Positions 17,620-26,233 of a stretch of 49,873 nt of DNA are shown in pieces. A program made the position numbers and the translations under genes. How positions within the stretch are numbered: position 1 is the stretch's first letter; each line of letters starts with the position of its first letter. The notes beneath the pieces were generated by a model that ran no database searches, had not been told where the DNA came from, and was given only the letters and a program-made list of their open reading frames with translations. This stretch comes from a virus. The stretch is taken from positions 1 to 49,873 of IMG/VR virus record IMGVR_UViG_3300013116_000380; one strand, written 5' to 3'.

Positions 17620-17674
17620 TGTTTTTCACGCACACCATATATATGTGTATCTCCTAAGAAAGGTATAAGGAAGT

Positions 17675-18136
17675 ATGAGTACTAAAAAAACAAACAAGAA
17701 GAGAGCTGCCTCTAGTAAGGGTAAGCCCGCCCGAGGGGTTAAGCCAGCTAAGCGAGCTAAGGCCGCCAAGGCCGCCAGGAAGCCGGAATTAAAAGATTTA
17801 AATCAAACCACAGGAAAAACGTACGAGCAGAACTTAGAGTACGTTAAAAAGCTAGAGGAGATTCTGGAGGTAAGAAAGAGCAATCCGTACGGAACGAATG
17901 ACGCCAGGATATTTGAGGAGAATATGGCGGGAATGAGTCTGACCGAACTCCAGGAGGTTGCTGTGCGCGCAGGGGTTTTTCCTTCGGGGAATAGGACAAT
18001 CTTGAAAAACAAACTCACAAAGGCTTTTAAGTCTGAGAATCTTGGCACAAATGTTGTAATTGATAATGGGCCACCGTTTGAGCTTGACCCAAATAACCCC
18101 AAGCATAAAAAGCTTATCGAAATTCTGGAGGAATAG
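17675..18136 (+). CDS. SAP-domain protein with histone-like basic N-terminus
   Basis: A protein of 153 residues. The first 38 are a Lys/Ala/Arg/Pro-rich tail like histone H1 C-termini. Residues about 84-118 match the SAP helix-loop-helix (LTELQEVAVRAG, then the GNRTILKNKLTKAF helix), a DNA- or protein-binding module seen in several phage head or Rho-like proteins. It is the first gene after the capsid terminator, with AAGGA close to the ATG, and stands before two head-completion-type genes. It might contact packaged DNA or the head vertex. The basic tail and SAP motif are directly visible; the virion role is inferred. Confidence 0.8.
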   Translation: MSTKKTNKKRAASSKGKPARGVKPAKRAKAAKAARKPELKDLNQTTGKTYEQNLEYVKKLEEILEVRKSNPYGTNDARIFEENMAGMSLTELQEVAVRAGVFPSGNRTILKNKLTKAFKSENLGTNVVIDNGPPFELDPNNPKHKKLIEILEE

Positions 18137-18141
18137 CCATA

Positions 18142-18603
18142 GTGTCCGCTTTATCTGATCTGGCAACGCAAATTTATGACTCGGAATTATGTTTCTCGGA
18201 GTCTGCGGAAGAACGTGCAGCGGAAATAGCATTAATTACTGCATGGCTTGAGGCTCACTTGGGGGAGCTCAACACCCTCATAAATACAAATTTCGAGTTA
18301 ACGGATTTATCTCTTATTCTTCAGGAGGAAAAATCTATCCTTAGGGAAATGTATTTGCTTCAATACTATAGGCGACAGAGCAGGAATGTGCTTAGGCTTG
18401 TTGATGGATCTCAAGGGGAGTTGGATTTCCATACTATCAGAGAAGGGGATTCGGTTATCACCCGCACAAATAAAAGCGAAATAGCAAAAAACTACAGAAG
18501 CTTAATTTCTCACACTCAGCAAAAACTGGATGCACTGGTACATAGTTATAATATGTATGCCGCGAGGCCTGGACAAATTTCAGGCGATGACGCTCCGGCT
18601 TAA
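18142..18603 (+). CDS. Probable head-tail connector-type protein
   Basis: A protein of 153 residues, nearly all helical with a short beta section near residue 95. It starts at GTG 18142, five bases after the previous stop, with GGAGG correctly spaced. Features such as TAWLEAHLGELN at the N-terminus and the long helix around IAKNYRSLISHTQQKLD resemble connector (gp6-like) proteins that follow capsid genes, but I cannot prove homology. The C-terminus is short and acidic. Neighbours are the SAP protein and another capsid-operon hypothetical. Confidence 0.65.
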   Translation: MSALSDLATQIYDSELCFSESAEERAAEIALITAWLEAHLGELNTLINTNFELTDLSLILQEEKSILREMYLLQYYRRQSRNVLRLVDGSQGELDFHTIREGDSVITRTNKSEIAKNYRSLISHTQQKLDALVHSYNMYAARPGQISGDDAPA

Positions 18604-18625
18604 TTTTTTGGTGTAATTAAATAGG

Positions 18626-19171
18626 ATGAATGATCTAGAGGATATTAAATTCTCCAGAATGGAGTCTGAGGCGGAGGACTCGAACTCCATTCGGATGTAC
18701 AAATCTCAGTTGTATCAAATTGCAAAATGCGCGCAGGGCCTATTTGAGCTCTTGCAGGATGGCGATGTTTTGGAAGACTGGGTGCAACAAAGGATCATGA
18801 CTTCTTATGACCAGATAGAAGAGGCCTTTAAGTTCGTAGAGTACGAAAAGCTCTACCCCTCTGCGCCAGCTCCAGAGTTGCCGTCAACAGACGAAGAGGA
18901 GCAAAAGGACAAGAATAACTTTTTATCTAATGAAGACAAGCGATACCCCACCCCATCTGAGGGAGAATCCGGCGACGGATTTATGGGGAGATGTATAACG
19001 GACCCAAACATGAAGCAGAGATACCCCGAGCAGAGCGATAGATTTATGGCGTGCATGTTAATCTTTAACGACGCCCCGGAAGAGGCCACCGAGAATCCTG
19101 GGGAAAAATTTGAAGATCCTATGGTTAAGGAAGAGGAGGCGTTTGATCCTCAGAAGCCGGTTTTGCCGTAA
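18626..19171 (+). CDS. Hypothetical head-operon protein
   Basis: A protein of 181 residues, very acidic. The N-terminal half is helical (residues about 20-75); the middle is Glu/Asp/Lys-rich and probably disordered. Near residues 127-156 is the motif Phe-Met-Gly-Arg-Cys, then Gln-Arg-Tyr-Pro-x3-Asp-Arg-Phe-x-Ala-Cys-Met, similar to a short Cys-containing segment seen in various phage proteins where a tyrosine-proline pair precedes Arg-Phe-Ala-x-Cys. No catalytic function is visible. Its end overlaps the end of the opposite-strand clpC gene by 47 bases, so this is the boundary between the late rightward and early leftward blocks. Confidence 0.65.
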   Translation: MNDLEDIKFSRMESEAEDSNSIRMYKSQLYQIAKCAQGLFELLQDGDVLEDWVQQRIMTSYDQIEEAFKFVEYEKLYPSAPAPELPSTDEEEQKDKNNFLSNEDKRYPTPSEGESGDGFMGRCITDPNMKQRYPEQSDRFMACMLIFNDAPEEATENPGEKFEDPMVKEEEAFDPQKPVLP

Positions 19172-21653
19172 TGGAATAACTTACTTCTCCGACGGACCCA
19201 GTGAAAGAGATTTTTTCGCCGTCTTTGAGCTTCCCGTTAATTAGGAGTTCAGCCAGTTCGTCCTCTATTTCTTTTTGAATTATTCTTGCTACAGGCCTGG
19301 CGCCATAGTTTGAATCTTGAGTTTTCTCTATAATTGAACTTCTTAGATTCTTTCCTATGCGTAGGGATATGTCTCTTTCCTTGAGTTTCTTCCTTAATGG
19401 TTTGAGCTCTAAGTTTAATATCTTGGAAAAATCTTCTTTACTAAATGAATTAAAAACTATAACTTCTGTTATCCTGTTTACAAACTCTGGCCTAAGTGCT
19501 TGGCTCGCCTTTTCGGTAATTTTGTCAACAATAATAGAATGCTGGTCTTCTGCTGCTGCGAATCCCATACTACCGCCCTGTCCGGCAATTTCCGAGCCTA
19601 TGTTGCCTGTTAGGATAATTATGCTATTTGTAAAATCGCCAACCCTTCCTAGTCCGTCTGTTAATCTACCCTCCTCGAGGACCTGTAGTAGAGACTGGAT
19701 TACGTCTGGGTGTGCCTTTTCTATTTCATCAAATAATACTACGCTATATGGGTTTTTTGTGATTTTGTCTATTAGCGCGGAACCCTCTTCGTAGCCAACG
19801 TAGCCTGGTGCAGCGCCCGATAGTCTTGTGCTGGAAATTTTTTCAGAATACTCGCTCATGTCTACCGCAATTATTTCAGAACTACTCCCAAAAAGGGATG
19901 AGGCTATCGTTTTTGCGGTATAGGTTTTACCCAAACCGGTCTGACCTAGAAGCAGAAAGCTGCCGATTGGTTTGCTCTCATTTCTGAGTCCAGATTTTGA
20001 GCGTAGTATTGCTTTGCAGATTGTCGCGACCGCATGGTCTTGCCCAATAATCTTTGATTTCATTTTATCTTCAAGGTTGAGAAATCTCTGGGCGTCAGTC
20101 CTTGAGAGTTCTGCCATGGGCACGTTGGTGAGTTGGGAGACGGTTCTGTAAATATCCTGAGGCCTTATTCGTTTTCTGTTTTTAAAGTTTTTGTTTGCCC
20201 AGTTCTGCAGGGACTTTGAGTATTTTTCTAGAAGGTCTTCTTGTTTTTTGTTTACTCCTGAGCAATCTATTCCTTGACCTCGTAGGATATCTTCTTCTCT
20301 CATGAGGTCTTCCAGTTCTAGCTCCATTGCCTTGCTTTTCTTAGGCCGGACAAAAGATTTTATTTTTACTTTTGCGCCTACTTGATCTAATATGTCTAGC
20401 GCTTTGTCAGGGAATTGCTTTGACGGAATGTATCTTGCTGCCAAATCTACTATGAGCTTAAGGCACTCTTGGTCGTAGTCTACGTAATGGAATTCCTCAT
20501 ATTTATGTTTTACCCCCTTAAGTATCTCTAGGGTTTCCTTTTCGCTTGGTTGCCTGCATGTTACGGGCTGAAATCTTCGATCAAGCGCACCGTCTTTAAG
20601 TATGCTTTTTTTGTATTCTTTGTTTGTTGTCGCTCCAATGCATCTTATGGCTCCTTTTGAAAGGAGGGGTTTTAATATGTTTGCCGCATCCATTGTTCCT
20701 TCTGCGCTGCCAGCGCCGACTAAGGTGTGCAGCTCGTCAATGAATAAAATTATCCTATCGTCTTCTATCGCTTCTTCAAGCATTCCTTTGAGCCTTTCTT
20801 CAAATTGCCCCCTGTATTTGGTTCCCGCAATCATAGAGGCTAGATCTATCCCGTATATCTGCTTATCAAGCAGGTGTTCTGGTGCGGAGCTTTTTACTAT
20901 AGACTGCGCGAGGCCCTCTACGATTGCAGTCTTCCCAACGCCAGGGTCTCCCAGGAGTACTGGGTTGTTTTTTATTCTCCTGCATAAAATTTCACATACC
21001 TCCAGGATTTCGGATTCTTTTCCTATTATTTCGTCAAATTTATTATCTGCCGCCATTTCCACATAATTAACCCCGTACTTATCGATCATCGTTTGGCGCC
21101 GGGGCTTACTCTGGGAGGGCTCTGCCCCTGCTTGGTTCTGGGGGTTTCCTTGGGGATTTATAAAGAAAGGGTGGAACCCTCCTATGATCGGGACCTCCGG
21201 CACTGTAAGCTGAAAATAGTTTTTAATTTGTTCAATAATCAGATCTTCGGGTATGTCGAGGAGTTTGAAATACTCATTAATCGGAGAACCGTCATATTTT
21301 AGCATTGCTAAAAGCATGTGCTCTATCCCTACATAATCATGCCCAAAATTTTTGCTAATTAGTGCAGCTATTTCTAGTACCTGCTTGAATTTTGGATCAA
21401 ATTCGGGAGTGTCTTCAGAGGCGTGGAAGACTGCCTCTTCCTTTATTCTATTGGAAATGGCAGTAATAAGATTAGCAGGGCTGATTCCCACTCCCAAGAG
21501 CACTTCGTGGATTACTCCTGCTTTGAGGTGCAGTATGCCCAGGAAAAGATGCTCGAGCGCAACGGTCTTCGAGCCCATGTCTTTGGCGGTTTTTTTTGAT
21601 ATTTCTATTGCCCTCTGCGCTCTGGGGGTAAAGTTTGGTTTGTGCTCCATCAT
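19125..21653 (-). CDS. clpC: ClpC-type AAA+ unfoldase
   Basis: A Hsp100 unfoldase of 842 residues. It has the two-repeat Clp N domain (1-150), first AAA module (Walker A GDPGVGKT 235-242, Walker B ILFIDE 302-307), a short middle domain (about 430-490) as in ClpC rather than the long ClpB one, and a second AAA module (Walker A GQTGLGKT 570-577, VVLFDE 638-643). Residues 696-698, Met-Gly-Phe, sit where ClpC proteins carry the (L/V/I)GF loop that docks to ClpP, about twelve residues after NIG. It can therefore probably feed a ClpP; a ClpP-like gene lies 5 kb upstream in the same block. It is the last gene of the polymerase operon, 11 bases after the polymerase stop. Confidence 0.95.
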   Translation of the reverse strand: MMEHKPNFTPRAQRAIEISKKTAKDMGSKTVALEHLFLGILHLKAGVIHEVLLGVGISPANLITAISNRIKEEAVFHASEDTPEFDPKFKQVLEIAALISKNFGHDYVGIEHMLLAMLKYDGSPINEYFKLLDIPEDLIIEQIKNYFQLTVPEVPIIGGFHPFFINPQGNPQNQAGAEPSQSKPRRQTMIDKYGVNYVEMAADNKFDEIIGKESEILEVCEILCRRIKNNPVLLGDPGVGKTAIVEGLAQSIVKSSAPEHLLDKQIYGIDLASMIAGTKYRGQFEERLKGMLEEAIEDDRIILFIDELHTLVGAGSAEGTMDAANILKPLLSKGAIRCIGATTNKEYKKSILKDGALDRRFQPVTCRQPSEKETLEILKGVKHKYEEFHYVDYDQECLKLIVDLAARYIPSKQFPDKALDILDQVGAKVKIKSFVRPKKSKAMELELEDLMREEDILRGQGIDCSGVNKKQEDLLEKYSKSLQNWANKNFKNRKRIRPQDIYRTVSQLTNVPMAELSRTDAQRFLNLEDKMKSKIIGQDHAVATICKAILRSKSGLRNESKPIGSFLLLGQTGLGKTYTAKTIASSLFGSSSEIIAVDMSEYSEKISSTRLSGAAPGYVGYEEGSALIDKITKNPYSVVLFDEIEKAHPDVIQSLLQVLEEGRLTDGLGRVGDFTNSIIILTGNIGSEIAGQGGSMGFAAAEDQHSIIVDKITEKASQALRPEFVNRITEVIVFNSFSKEDFSKILNLELKPLRKKLKERDISLRIGKNLRSSIIEKTQDSNYGARPVARIIQKEIEDELAELLINGKLKDGEKISFTGSVGEVSYSITAKPASEDQTPPLP

Positions 21654-21664
21654 GATAACTTACA

Positions 21665-24220
21665 CTATTTGAGGTCTGCGAGCTTCATGTAAATTTGCTC
21701 ATCCATAATTTTCATGTCTTCCAGAAAGAAGGCGTCTTCCCCTTTGGAGCCATAGGCAATTACTATACTGTTTTTATCTGGAACGTCGTTGTCTTCCAAG
21801 AATTCGTCCAGCCTGTTACCTCTTCGACTATTGCATAGCATGCATTGAAATACTCCTCTCTCGTCTGCAATTTCAATTTTCATATACTTATTTCCGCTTC
21901 TACTGGTCCTCACAAAAGAATCCTGCACCATCCCTATAATTCTTCCTGCGGAATTCTTGCCCATTAATTCGTAGTCGCTATAATTTACAAATGTTTCAGG
22001 TTTTCTTGAGAATACAGACCTTAGGTTTTGGCTATAAGAATATCCTAATAGCTGATTCTCAAAATACCAGTCTGCGAAACTCTGAGACTTGCTATTTTTT
22101 ATGTAAATTTGCTTATAGGGCTCGTACTTTTTCTTGAAGGTCTGAAATCTAGACTCCTTAAAGAGGGGTCTCCCGTCGTCCCCGACAAGATCGTTGTCTC
22201 TTGCGTGGACTATAGAATCTAGCAATCTATACTCAAACTTTGGGCCTAGTTCGACAAAGTTTCTTTTCTCCCTCTCTGTCAGGGAGTTGAATACTTGAGC
22301 CTCCAATACTAGCAGCGGCCTGCTGCCGTTGTAATTGGAGAGAGCTCCGGCCTGGATGAGGGCGCAAACCGTACCTATATTCAGTCCGGCCTGCTTGGCA
22401 GACATGAACATGTCATATTTTGAGGTTCCGCTCTCTTTTCTGAATTCCATTAAAGACTTAAGCGACTTTTCGCTAATTCCCTTAATGCTATTTAATCCAT
22501 AGCGTATATCTGGACCCTCTATCGAGAAGTCCATTTTTGACTTTGCCAAATTTGGAGGCAATAGTTTAATGCCAAAAGAAGATAGCTCTTGACTGATTTT
22601 GCCAATCTCGTCTTGAGGGCAGGGCTCAAATCTAGTCATCTGAAGCAATGACAAGAAGAACTGTTGGGGGTGTTTGAATTTTAGATATGTTGTCCAGGCT
22701 GATAGAGTGGAGTATGCGATTGAGTGACTCTTGTTGAACGAATAGTTTGCGCTATCTTCTGCCACTCTCCATAGGACGTCTCCGGCTTCTTTATCAACTC
22801 CGTTTTCGGATATTTTATCTTTAATTTTTTCTTTCCATATCGGCATTTCTTTGATTTTCTTTTTACCCACTATTCTTCTTATTTGCTCCGATTCGTCAAG
22901 CGTGAATCCAACCTTTACGGCCATTTGCATTAACTGCTCCTGATACAGTGGGATGCCGCCGGTGTGCGAGAGGATGTCGTCGAAGAAGGGATGTATGCTT
23001 TGGAAGTTGCCCGTGGAAACGTGATTGTGATAATTATCTAAGAAGTCCAATGCACCTGGGCGAGCGATTGCCAGTACTGCGCTCAGCTCTTCTATATTTT
23101 TGGGCTGAATTTTCTTGCAAACCTTATAGTCTGTATCTGCCTCAATTTGGAAAAGCCCATGAGGGTGGCGAAGGTCTTGCAACGGGAGATAGACCCCTTC
23201 GTCATTTATGTCTATGTCCTCAGCCGATATGCCCACTCGCTTGCAGGTCGTATTGATAACGCTTAATGTTCGAAGTCCGAGTATGTCGAATTTAACCATT
23301 AATTCTGAAACCCAATTCATATCGTACCCGGTAATAAGGCTTCCGTCTTTCGTCTTTTGTATTGGGCATATGTTTGAGATATTTTCTGCGGCAATTGCGA
23401 TGCCGGAGGGATGAACTCCCGTGTTCTTGTTCAGGTTTTCAAGTTTTTTCGCAACACCGAATATGCGCGGATTGGCGTCGGCCCATTCCTTAATTTTTTC
23501 GCTTTTATTATAGGAATCGCTAAGAGGGTCTACTTTGCCAAATTGCTTAGGAATCTCGTCCGTAATTAGTGAAATTTCCTGCTCGTCTAATTCTCCTACT
23601 ATTTTCCCGCATTCCCTAAGGCAGAGTTTGCTGCTAAGCGTATTTAAAGTTAATATCTTTGCAGTGCTATTTGGGTGTTTTCCCTCGATGTATTTTATTA
23701 CTTCTTGCCTATGCTCGTAGGCTATATCATTGTCAATATCCGCCAGTAGTCCTCCGTCAAGGTATTTTACTCCCTTATGTTCTGTGGATTTTGCCCTGCT
23801 TTTAGAGACAAATCTCTCAAAAAAGAGATTATGTTCTACCGGATCTATTTTTGTTACGCCTATCAGATATAGAACAAGCGAGCCAGCCGCCGAGCCACGG
23901 CCAGGCCCAGTAGGAATATTGTTATTATGACAATACTCAAGAATATCCCAGTTAAGTAAAATGTAGTCGATAAACCCAAGCTCGTCAAGGATTTTGAGTT
24001 CCATTTTTGCTCTAGAATAATAGGTCTGCTTTTCGTCATCGTTTTTCTTGTTAATATTTTTTTCTTTTACTCCCTTTAGGCATAAGTGTCTAAGGAAGTC
24101 GAAATTGGATGAATCGCTCGGGATTTCGAGCTCGTCGTAATATTTCTTATTGATCTTAATATTCGGAAGCAGTACACCTGGGGGCATGCAGTCTTTGTAT
24201 TTTTTGAAGTTGGATATCAT
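21665..24220 (-). CDS. dnaE: DNA polymerase III alpha subunit core, lacking the PHP domain
   Basis: C-family replicative polymerase, 851 residues from ATG 24220, which overlaps the exonuclease stop as ATGA and follows GGAGGTGGAGGT. The sequence starts where other DnaE proteins leave the PHP domain and enter the palm. Gly-Pro-Gly-Arg-Gly-Ser (105-110) is the nucleotide-binding loop; Asp161 and Asp163 in ADIDND and Asp312 in VKFDILGL match the three catalytic aspartates. Fingers and helix-hairpin regions follow, and an OB-fold (SAGRIIGMVQDSF) lies near the C-terminus. The polymerase thus looks active, while its PHP domain is encoded separately at 25364-26089. No intein sequence is seen at the split. 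Confidence 0.95.
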   Translation of the reverse strand: MISNFKKYKDCMPPGVLLPNIKINKKYYDELEIPSDSSNFDFLRHLCLKGVKEKNINKKNDDEKQTYYSRAKMELKILDELGFIDYILLNWDILEYCHNNNIPTGPGRGSAAGSLVLYLIGVTKIDPVEHNLFFERFVSKSRAKSTEHKGVKYLDGGLLADIDNDIAYEHRQEVIKYIEGKHPNSTAKILTLNTLSSKLCLRECGKIVGELDEQEISLITDEIPKQFGKVDPLSDSYNKSEKIKEWADANPRIFGVAKKLENLNKNTGVHPSGIAIAAENISNICPIQKTKDGSLITGYDMNWVSELMVKFDILGLRTLSVINTTCKRVGISAEDIDINDEGVYLPLQDLRHPHGLFQIEADTDYKVCKKIQPKNIEELSAVLAIARPGALDFLDNYHNHVSTGNFQSIHPFFDDILSHTGGIPLYQEQLMQMAVKVGFTLDESEQIRRIVGKKKIKEMPIWKEKIKDKISENGVDKEAGDVLWRVAEDSANYSFNKSHSIAYSTLSAWTTYLKFKHPQQFFLSLLQMTRFEPCPQDEIGKISQELSSFGIKLLPPNLAKSKMDFSIEGPDIRYGLNSIKGISEKSLKSLMEFRKESGTSKYDMFMSAKQAGLNIGTVCALIQAGALSNYNGSRPLLVLEAQVFNSLTEREKRNFVELGPKFEYRLLDSIVHARDNDLVGDDGRPLFKESRFQTFKKKYEPYKQIYIKNSKSQSFADWYFENQLLGYSYSQNLRSVFSRKPETFVNYSDYELMGKNSAGRIIGMVQDSFVRTSRSGNKYMKIEIADERGVFQCMLCNSRRGNRLDEFLEDNDVPDKNSIVIAYGSKGEDAFFLEDMKIMDEQIYMKLADLK

Positions 24221-24858
24221 ACCTCCACCTCCCATAGCATTTTTTGAAATACTTCGTTGTTTTTCTCTATGTCGTAAAGCGCATCATGCAATTTTTCCGG
24301 ATTGTAGTTTATTCCGTAGTCCTTGCAGCATTGCTTTAGTGTTACCTTCAGGCCTTTTTGGCGGTGGTTTAATAGCCTATACTGCCACGATAGTAGGTCT
24401 GTCCCCTTCTGCCTCTTTATACCCGCTTTAATAGCCCTCCCAAGGCACACGGTGTCTAGCGTATTTTCTATATATGAGTAGTCGGAGGTTTTCCCGCAAA
24501 GCTTGCGGTGGATATTGTGGATATATAAGTCGAATCCGAGTATGTTGTGTCCGACGGTTAGGATTTTTTTATCGTATAAATATTTTTCGAAGTGATCTAA
24601 CGCCTTCAGCGGGCAGCTTTTTCTCTTATTATACTTGGCGTAGGAAAAGCCTGTTATTCTGGCTGCGTCTTTAGAGACGTTGATGTCTGGCCAAGAGAGT
24701 ATGTAGTCGGCTTTGTCTAATATTTTATTGCCCTGAACTAAAAGAAATGCAAGCTGCCAAGGTTTATTATCTTTTGACATGAGGTTGAGGTTGCAGGTTT
24801 CATAATCAAAAATAAGATATTTCTGTTTGTCTTTAAATCTTAATAGCGATTCTTTCAT
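24217..24858 (-). CDS. dnaQ: DEDDh 3'-5' exonuclease (DnaQ-like)
   Basis: Proofreading-type exonuclease of 213 residues. Motif I is IFDYETC (Asp18, Glu20), motif II VGHNILGFD (Asp110), motif III HDALYDIEKN (His191, Asp196), so all five DEDDh residues are present. It sits between the SET gene and the polymerase core, joined to both by ATGA overlaps, the ideal location for the proofreading subunit of this phage polymerase. The central region around 115-165 is somewhat longer than in minimal DnaQ. A clamp-binding motif was not identified. Confidence 0.92.
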   Translation of the reverse strand: MKESLLRFKDKQKYLIFDYETCNLNLMSKDNKPWQLAFLLVQGNKILDKADYILSWPDINVSKDAARITGFSYAKYNKRKSCPLKALDHFEKYLYDKKILTVGHNILGFDLYIHNIHRKLCGKTSDYSYIENTLDTVCLGRAIKAGIKRQKGTDLLSWQYRLLNHRQKGLKVTLKQCCKDYGINYNPEKLHDALYDIEKNNEVFQKMLWEVEV

Positions 24859-25367
24859 TTTATATCTCCCCTTTCTGGGTTGCCGTAATTAATTACGAGC
24901 TCTTCGTTTTGTTGTATATCTTTAGATGCATTATAGTCGAAGCAGAAGTCGTCTTCATTAAAACAATAATCAATATTTGGTTTGTCTGAATGATTAAATA
25001 TCATTCCGTTTCCGAGTACAACTGCCGAATCGAATAGTTTGTCTAGCGATTTATATCCAAGCTCAACGCAGTTCTTTATTGCTTGTGAGCGCTCGCTGCC
25101 CGCGTCCTTCTTGTTGTCGATTAGATTTCCTAGAAAAATCTTAAGGAATGTTTCCTTGGAGGATTTTATTGATTCTTCATTGGTTATGGCAAACATGTAT
25201 CTCAAGAGTTCCTTATCTCTGCCGCCTTTATCTTGTTCTGGTATAATGAAATGGCATTGCTCTATGAGTTCTCCCCTGCGAAAGGGTTCAGAGGCGAAAA
25301 CGCCCCTGCCTGAAATAGGGGATCTGTCAAGGAAGGTTTTCCCTGAATTGTATAGCTTGTATTTCAT
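24855..25367 (-). CDS. SET-domain protein
   Basis: A protein of 170 residues with the SET lysine-methyltransferase fold: the N-terminal GRGVFASEPFRRGELIE segment (20-36), a helical insert (about 50-115), then GNGMIFNHSDKPN (119-131, with Asn-His-Ser) and the closing ELVINYG (156-162) with the conserved Tyr. These two C-terminal motifs bind S-adenosylmethionine and form the catalytic pseudoknot. No separate substrate-binding domain or post-SET Cys cluster is present. It is translationally coupled on both sides (ATGA), between the PHP gene and the exonuclease. Substrate is unknown; a replication or host protein is conceivable. Confidence 0.88.
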   Translation of the reverse strand: MKYKLYNSGKTFLDRSPISGRGVFASEPFRRGELIEQCHFIIPEQDKGGRDKELLRYMFAITNEESIKSSKETFLKIFLGNLIDNKKDAGSERSQAIKNCVELGYKSLDKLFDSAVVLGNGMIFNHSDKPNIDYCFNEDDFCFDYNASKDIQQNEELVINYGNPERGDIK

Positions 25368-26089
25368 TTTTTCTTCTTAAGTAGGCTCTCGAAGCTAAAT
25401 TCATCACTTCCGAAGTGGTCTAGATTCGGTTTTGACAGAGAGCTCTTTCCGAACCTTCTGCTGCATATGCATTTATAGACCTGCAAGGCTTCTGCGTCTT
25501 CTTGGTTTTCGTAGTAAATGGATTTAACTAACTGCGTGTCATGCCCTCTTGATTCGGCATATGCTTCGACCTTCTGGCGAACGAGATTGTCAAAAGGTAG
25601 GTTGTTTTCTTCGAGAAAAAATAGCGGACTGAACGCGGACAGGTCTGGCGTGCAACTGTCAAACGTCATTATATTTTTATATATAAAAGAGTCGTAAAAC
25701 GGTATGCAGAGCATAAGCTCCTTACTGTTCCAGAATTTTTTTAAGTTTTCGGTTGAGATACATTCTTTATCTCCCGCGAACGCTTCGCTGTATATTTGAT
25801 TTAATCTTTTGCATCCTTTTGAGTTTTTTGCGAAGACGATAATCTTATGGTCTTGCTCGCAGATTTTGAGCAAAAGGCCGAAGCATAACTGTATTCCTAG
25901 CTCCGCTGATATCGTGAGCGCCTGAGGAAATCCGGTCAGTGAGTTTTCTACCAAAAATATTTCTTTTAGGTTGTTCTTTTGAGCGATACTAAATACGCTG
26001 GTTGAGCCGCCCTCGGTTTGCTTGTCTGGGTGGTCGAGCGTTAATATGCTTTTGCCAATGCTGTAGTGAGAAGTAAATAGAGGAATCAT
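25364..26089 (-). CDS. Stand-alone PHP domain of DNA polymerase III alpha
   Basis: A protein of 241 residues matching the N-terminal PHP domain of DnaE: the opening MIPLFTSHYSIGKSIL (the usual His-x-His is changed, so metal binding is probably lost), IKNNLKEIFLVE-type strands, KIIVFAKNSKGCKRLNQIYSEA equivalent to the 'AKN-Gly-x-x-Asn-Leu' segment, and an end resembling the 'EDAEALQV...HFGSDEF' junction after which other DnaE proteins continue into the palm. Here the gene stops and a SET gene begins (ATGA). I chose ATG 26089: the earlier in-frame TTG at 26137 is the -35 box of a promoter. It likely pairs with the polymerase core non-covalently. Quoted pieces are partly idealised family motifs. 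Confidence 0.85.
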   Translation of the reverse strand: MIPLFTSHYSIGKSILTLDHPDKQTEGGSTSVFSIAQKNNLKEIFLVENSLTGFPQALTISAELGIQLCFGLLLKICEQDHKIIVFAKNSKGCKRLNQIYSEAFAGDKECISTENLKKFWNSKELMLCIPFYDSFIYKNIMTFDSCTPDLSAFSPLFFLEENNLPFDNLVRQKVEAYAESRGHDTQLVKSIYYENQEDAEALQVYKCICSRRFGKSSLSKPNLDHFGSDEFSFESLLKKKK

Positions 26090-26108
26090 CTTAATCGGAA
26101 TTGTATAT

Positions 26109-26137
26109 AGTCTACCCGATTTAAGCTTAATTGTCAA
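26109..26137 (-). promoter_or_regulatory. Sigma-70-type promoter of the polymerase operon
   Basis: Minus strand: TTGACA (26137-26132), 17-base spacer, TAGACT (26114-26109), leader of about 13 bases to ATG 26089. The -35 overlaps one arm of an inverted repeat, CAAGGTT (26135-26141) with AACCTTG (26162-26168). Confidence 0.65.
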
Positions 26138-26233
26138 GGTTAATGTATGTCTAGGTGAGGAAACCTTGGCTTTTGTTGCCCCTGTCTGCTGGGGCGTGTG
26201 TTTTAGGAATGGACTTTAGAACGGAATCGTCCG
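26138..26233 (-). promoter_or_regulatory. Intergenic region with two inverted repeats
   Basis: Between the clpP stop and the polymerase promoter. It contains GCCCC/GGGGC around an 8-base loop (26178-26195) and CAAGGTT/AACCTTG with a 20-base loop (26135-26168). No T run follows, so neither is a convincing intrinsic terminator; an operator or RNA structure is possible. Confidence 0.35.

Noticed and set aside
21665-26089. Split intein as the cause of the divided polymerase
   Set aside because: Neither the C-terminus of the PHP protein nor the N-terminus of the core has intein blocks or the needed Cys/Ser/Thr junction, and the pieces end at natural domain borders.
26090-26137. Upstream TTG start for the PHP protein
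   Set aside because: This TTG is the beginning of a TTGACA -35 box with a perfectly spaced TAGACT, and the DnaE-like sequence begins at the later ATG.
26178-26195. GCCCC/GGGGC hairpin as terminator of clpP
   Set aside because: The stem is only five base pairs and no T run follows on the minus strand.
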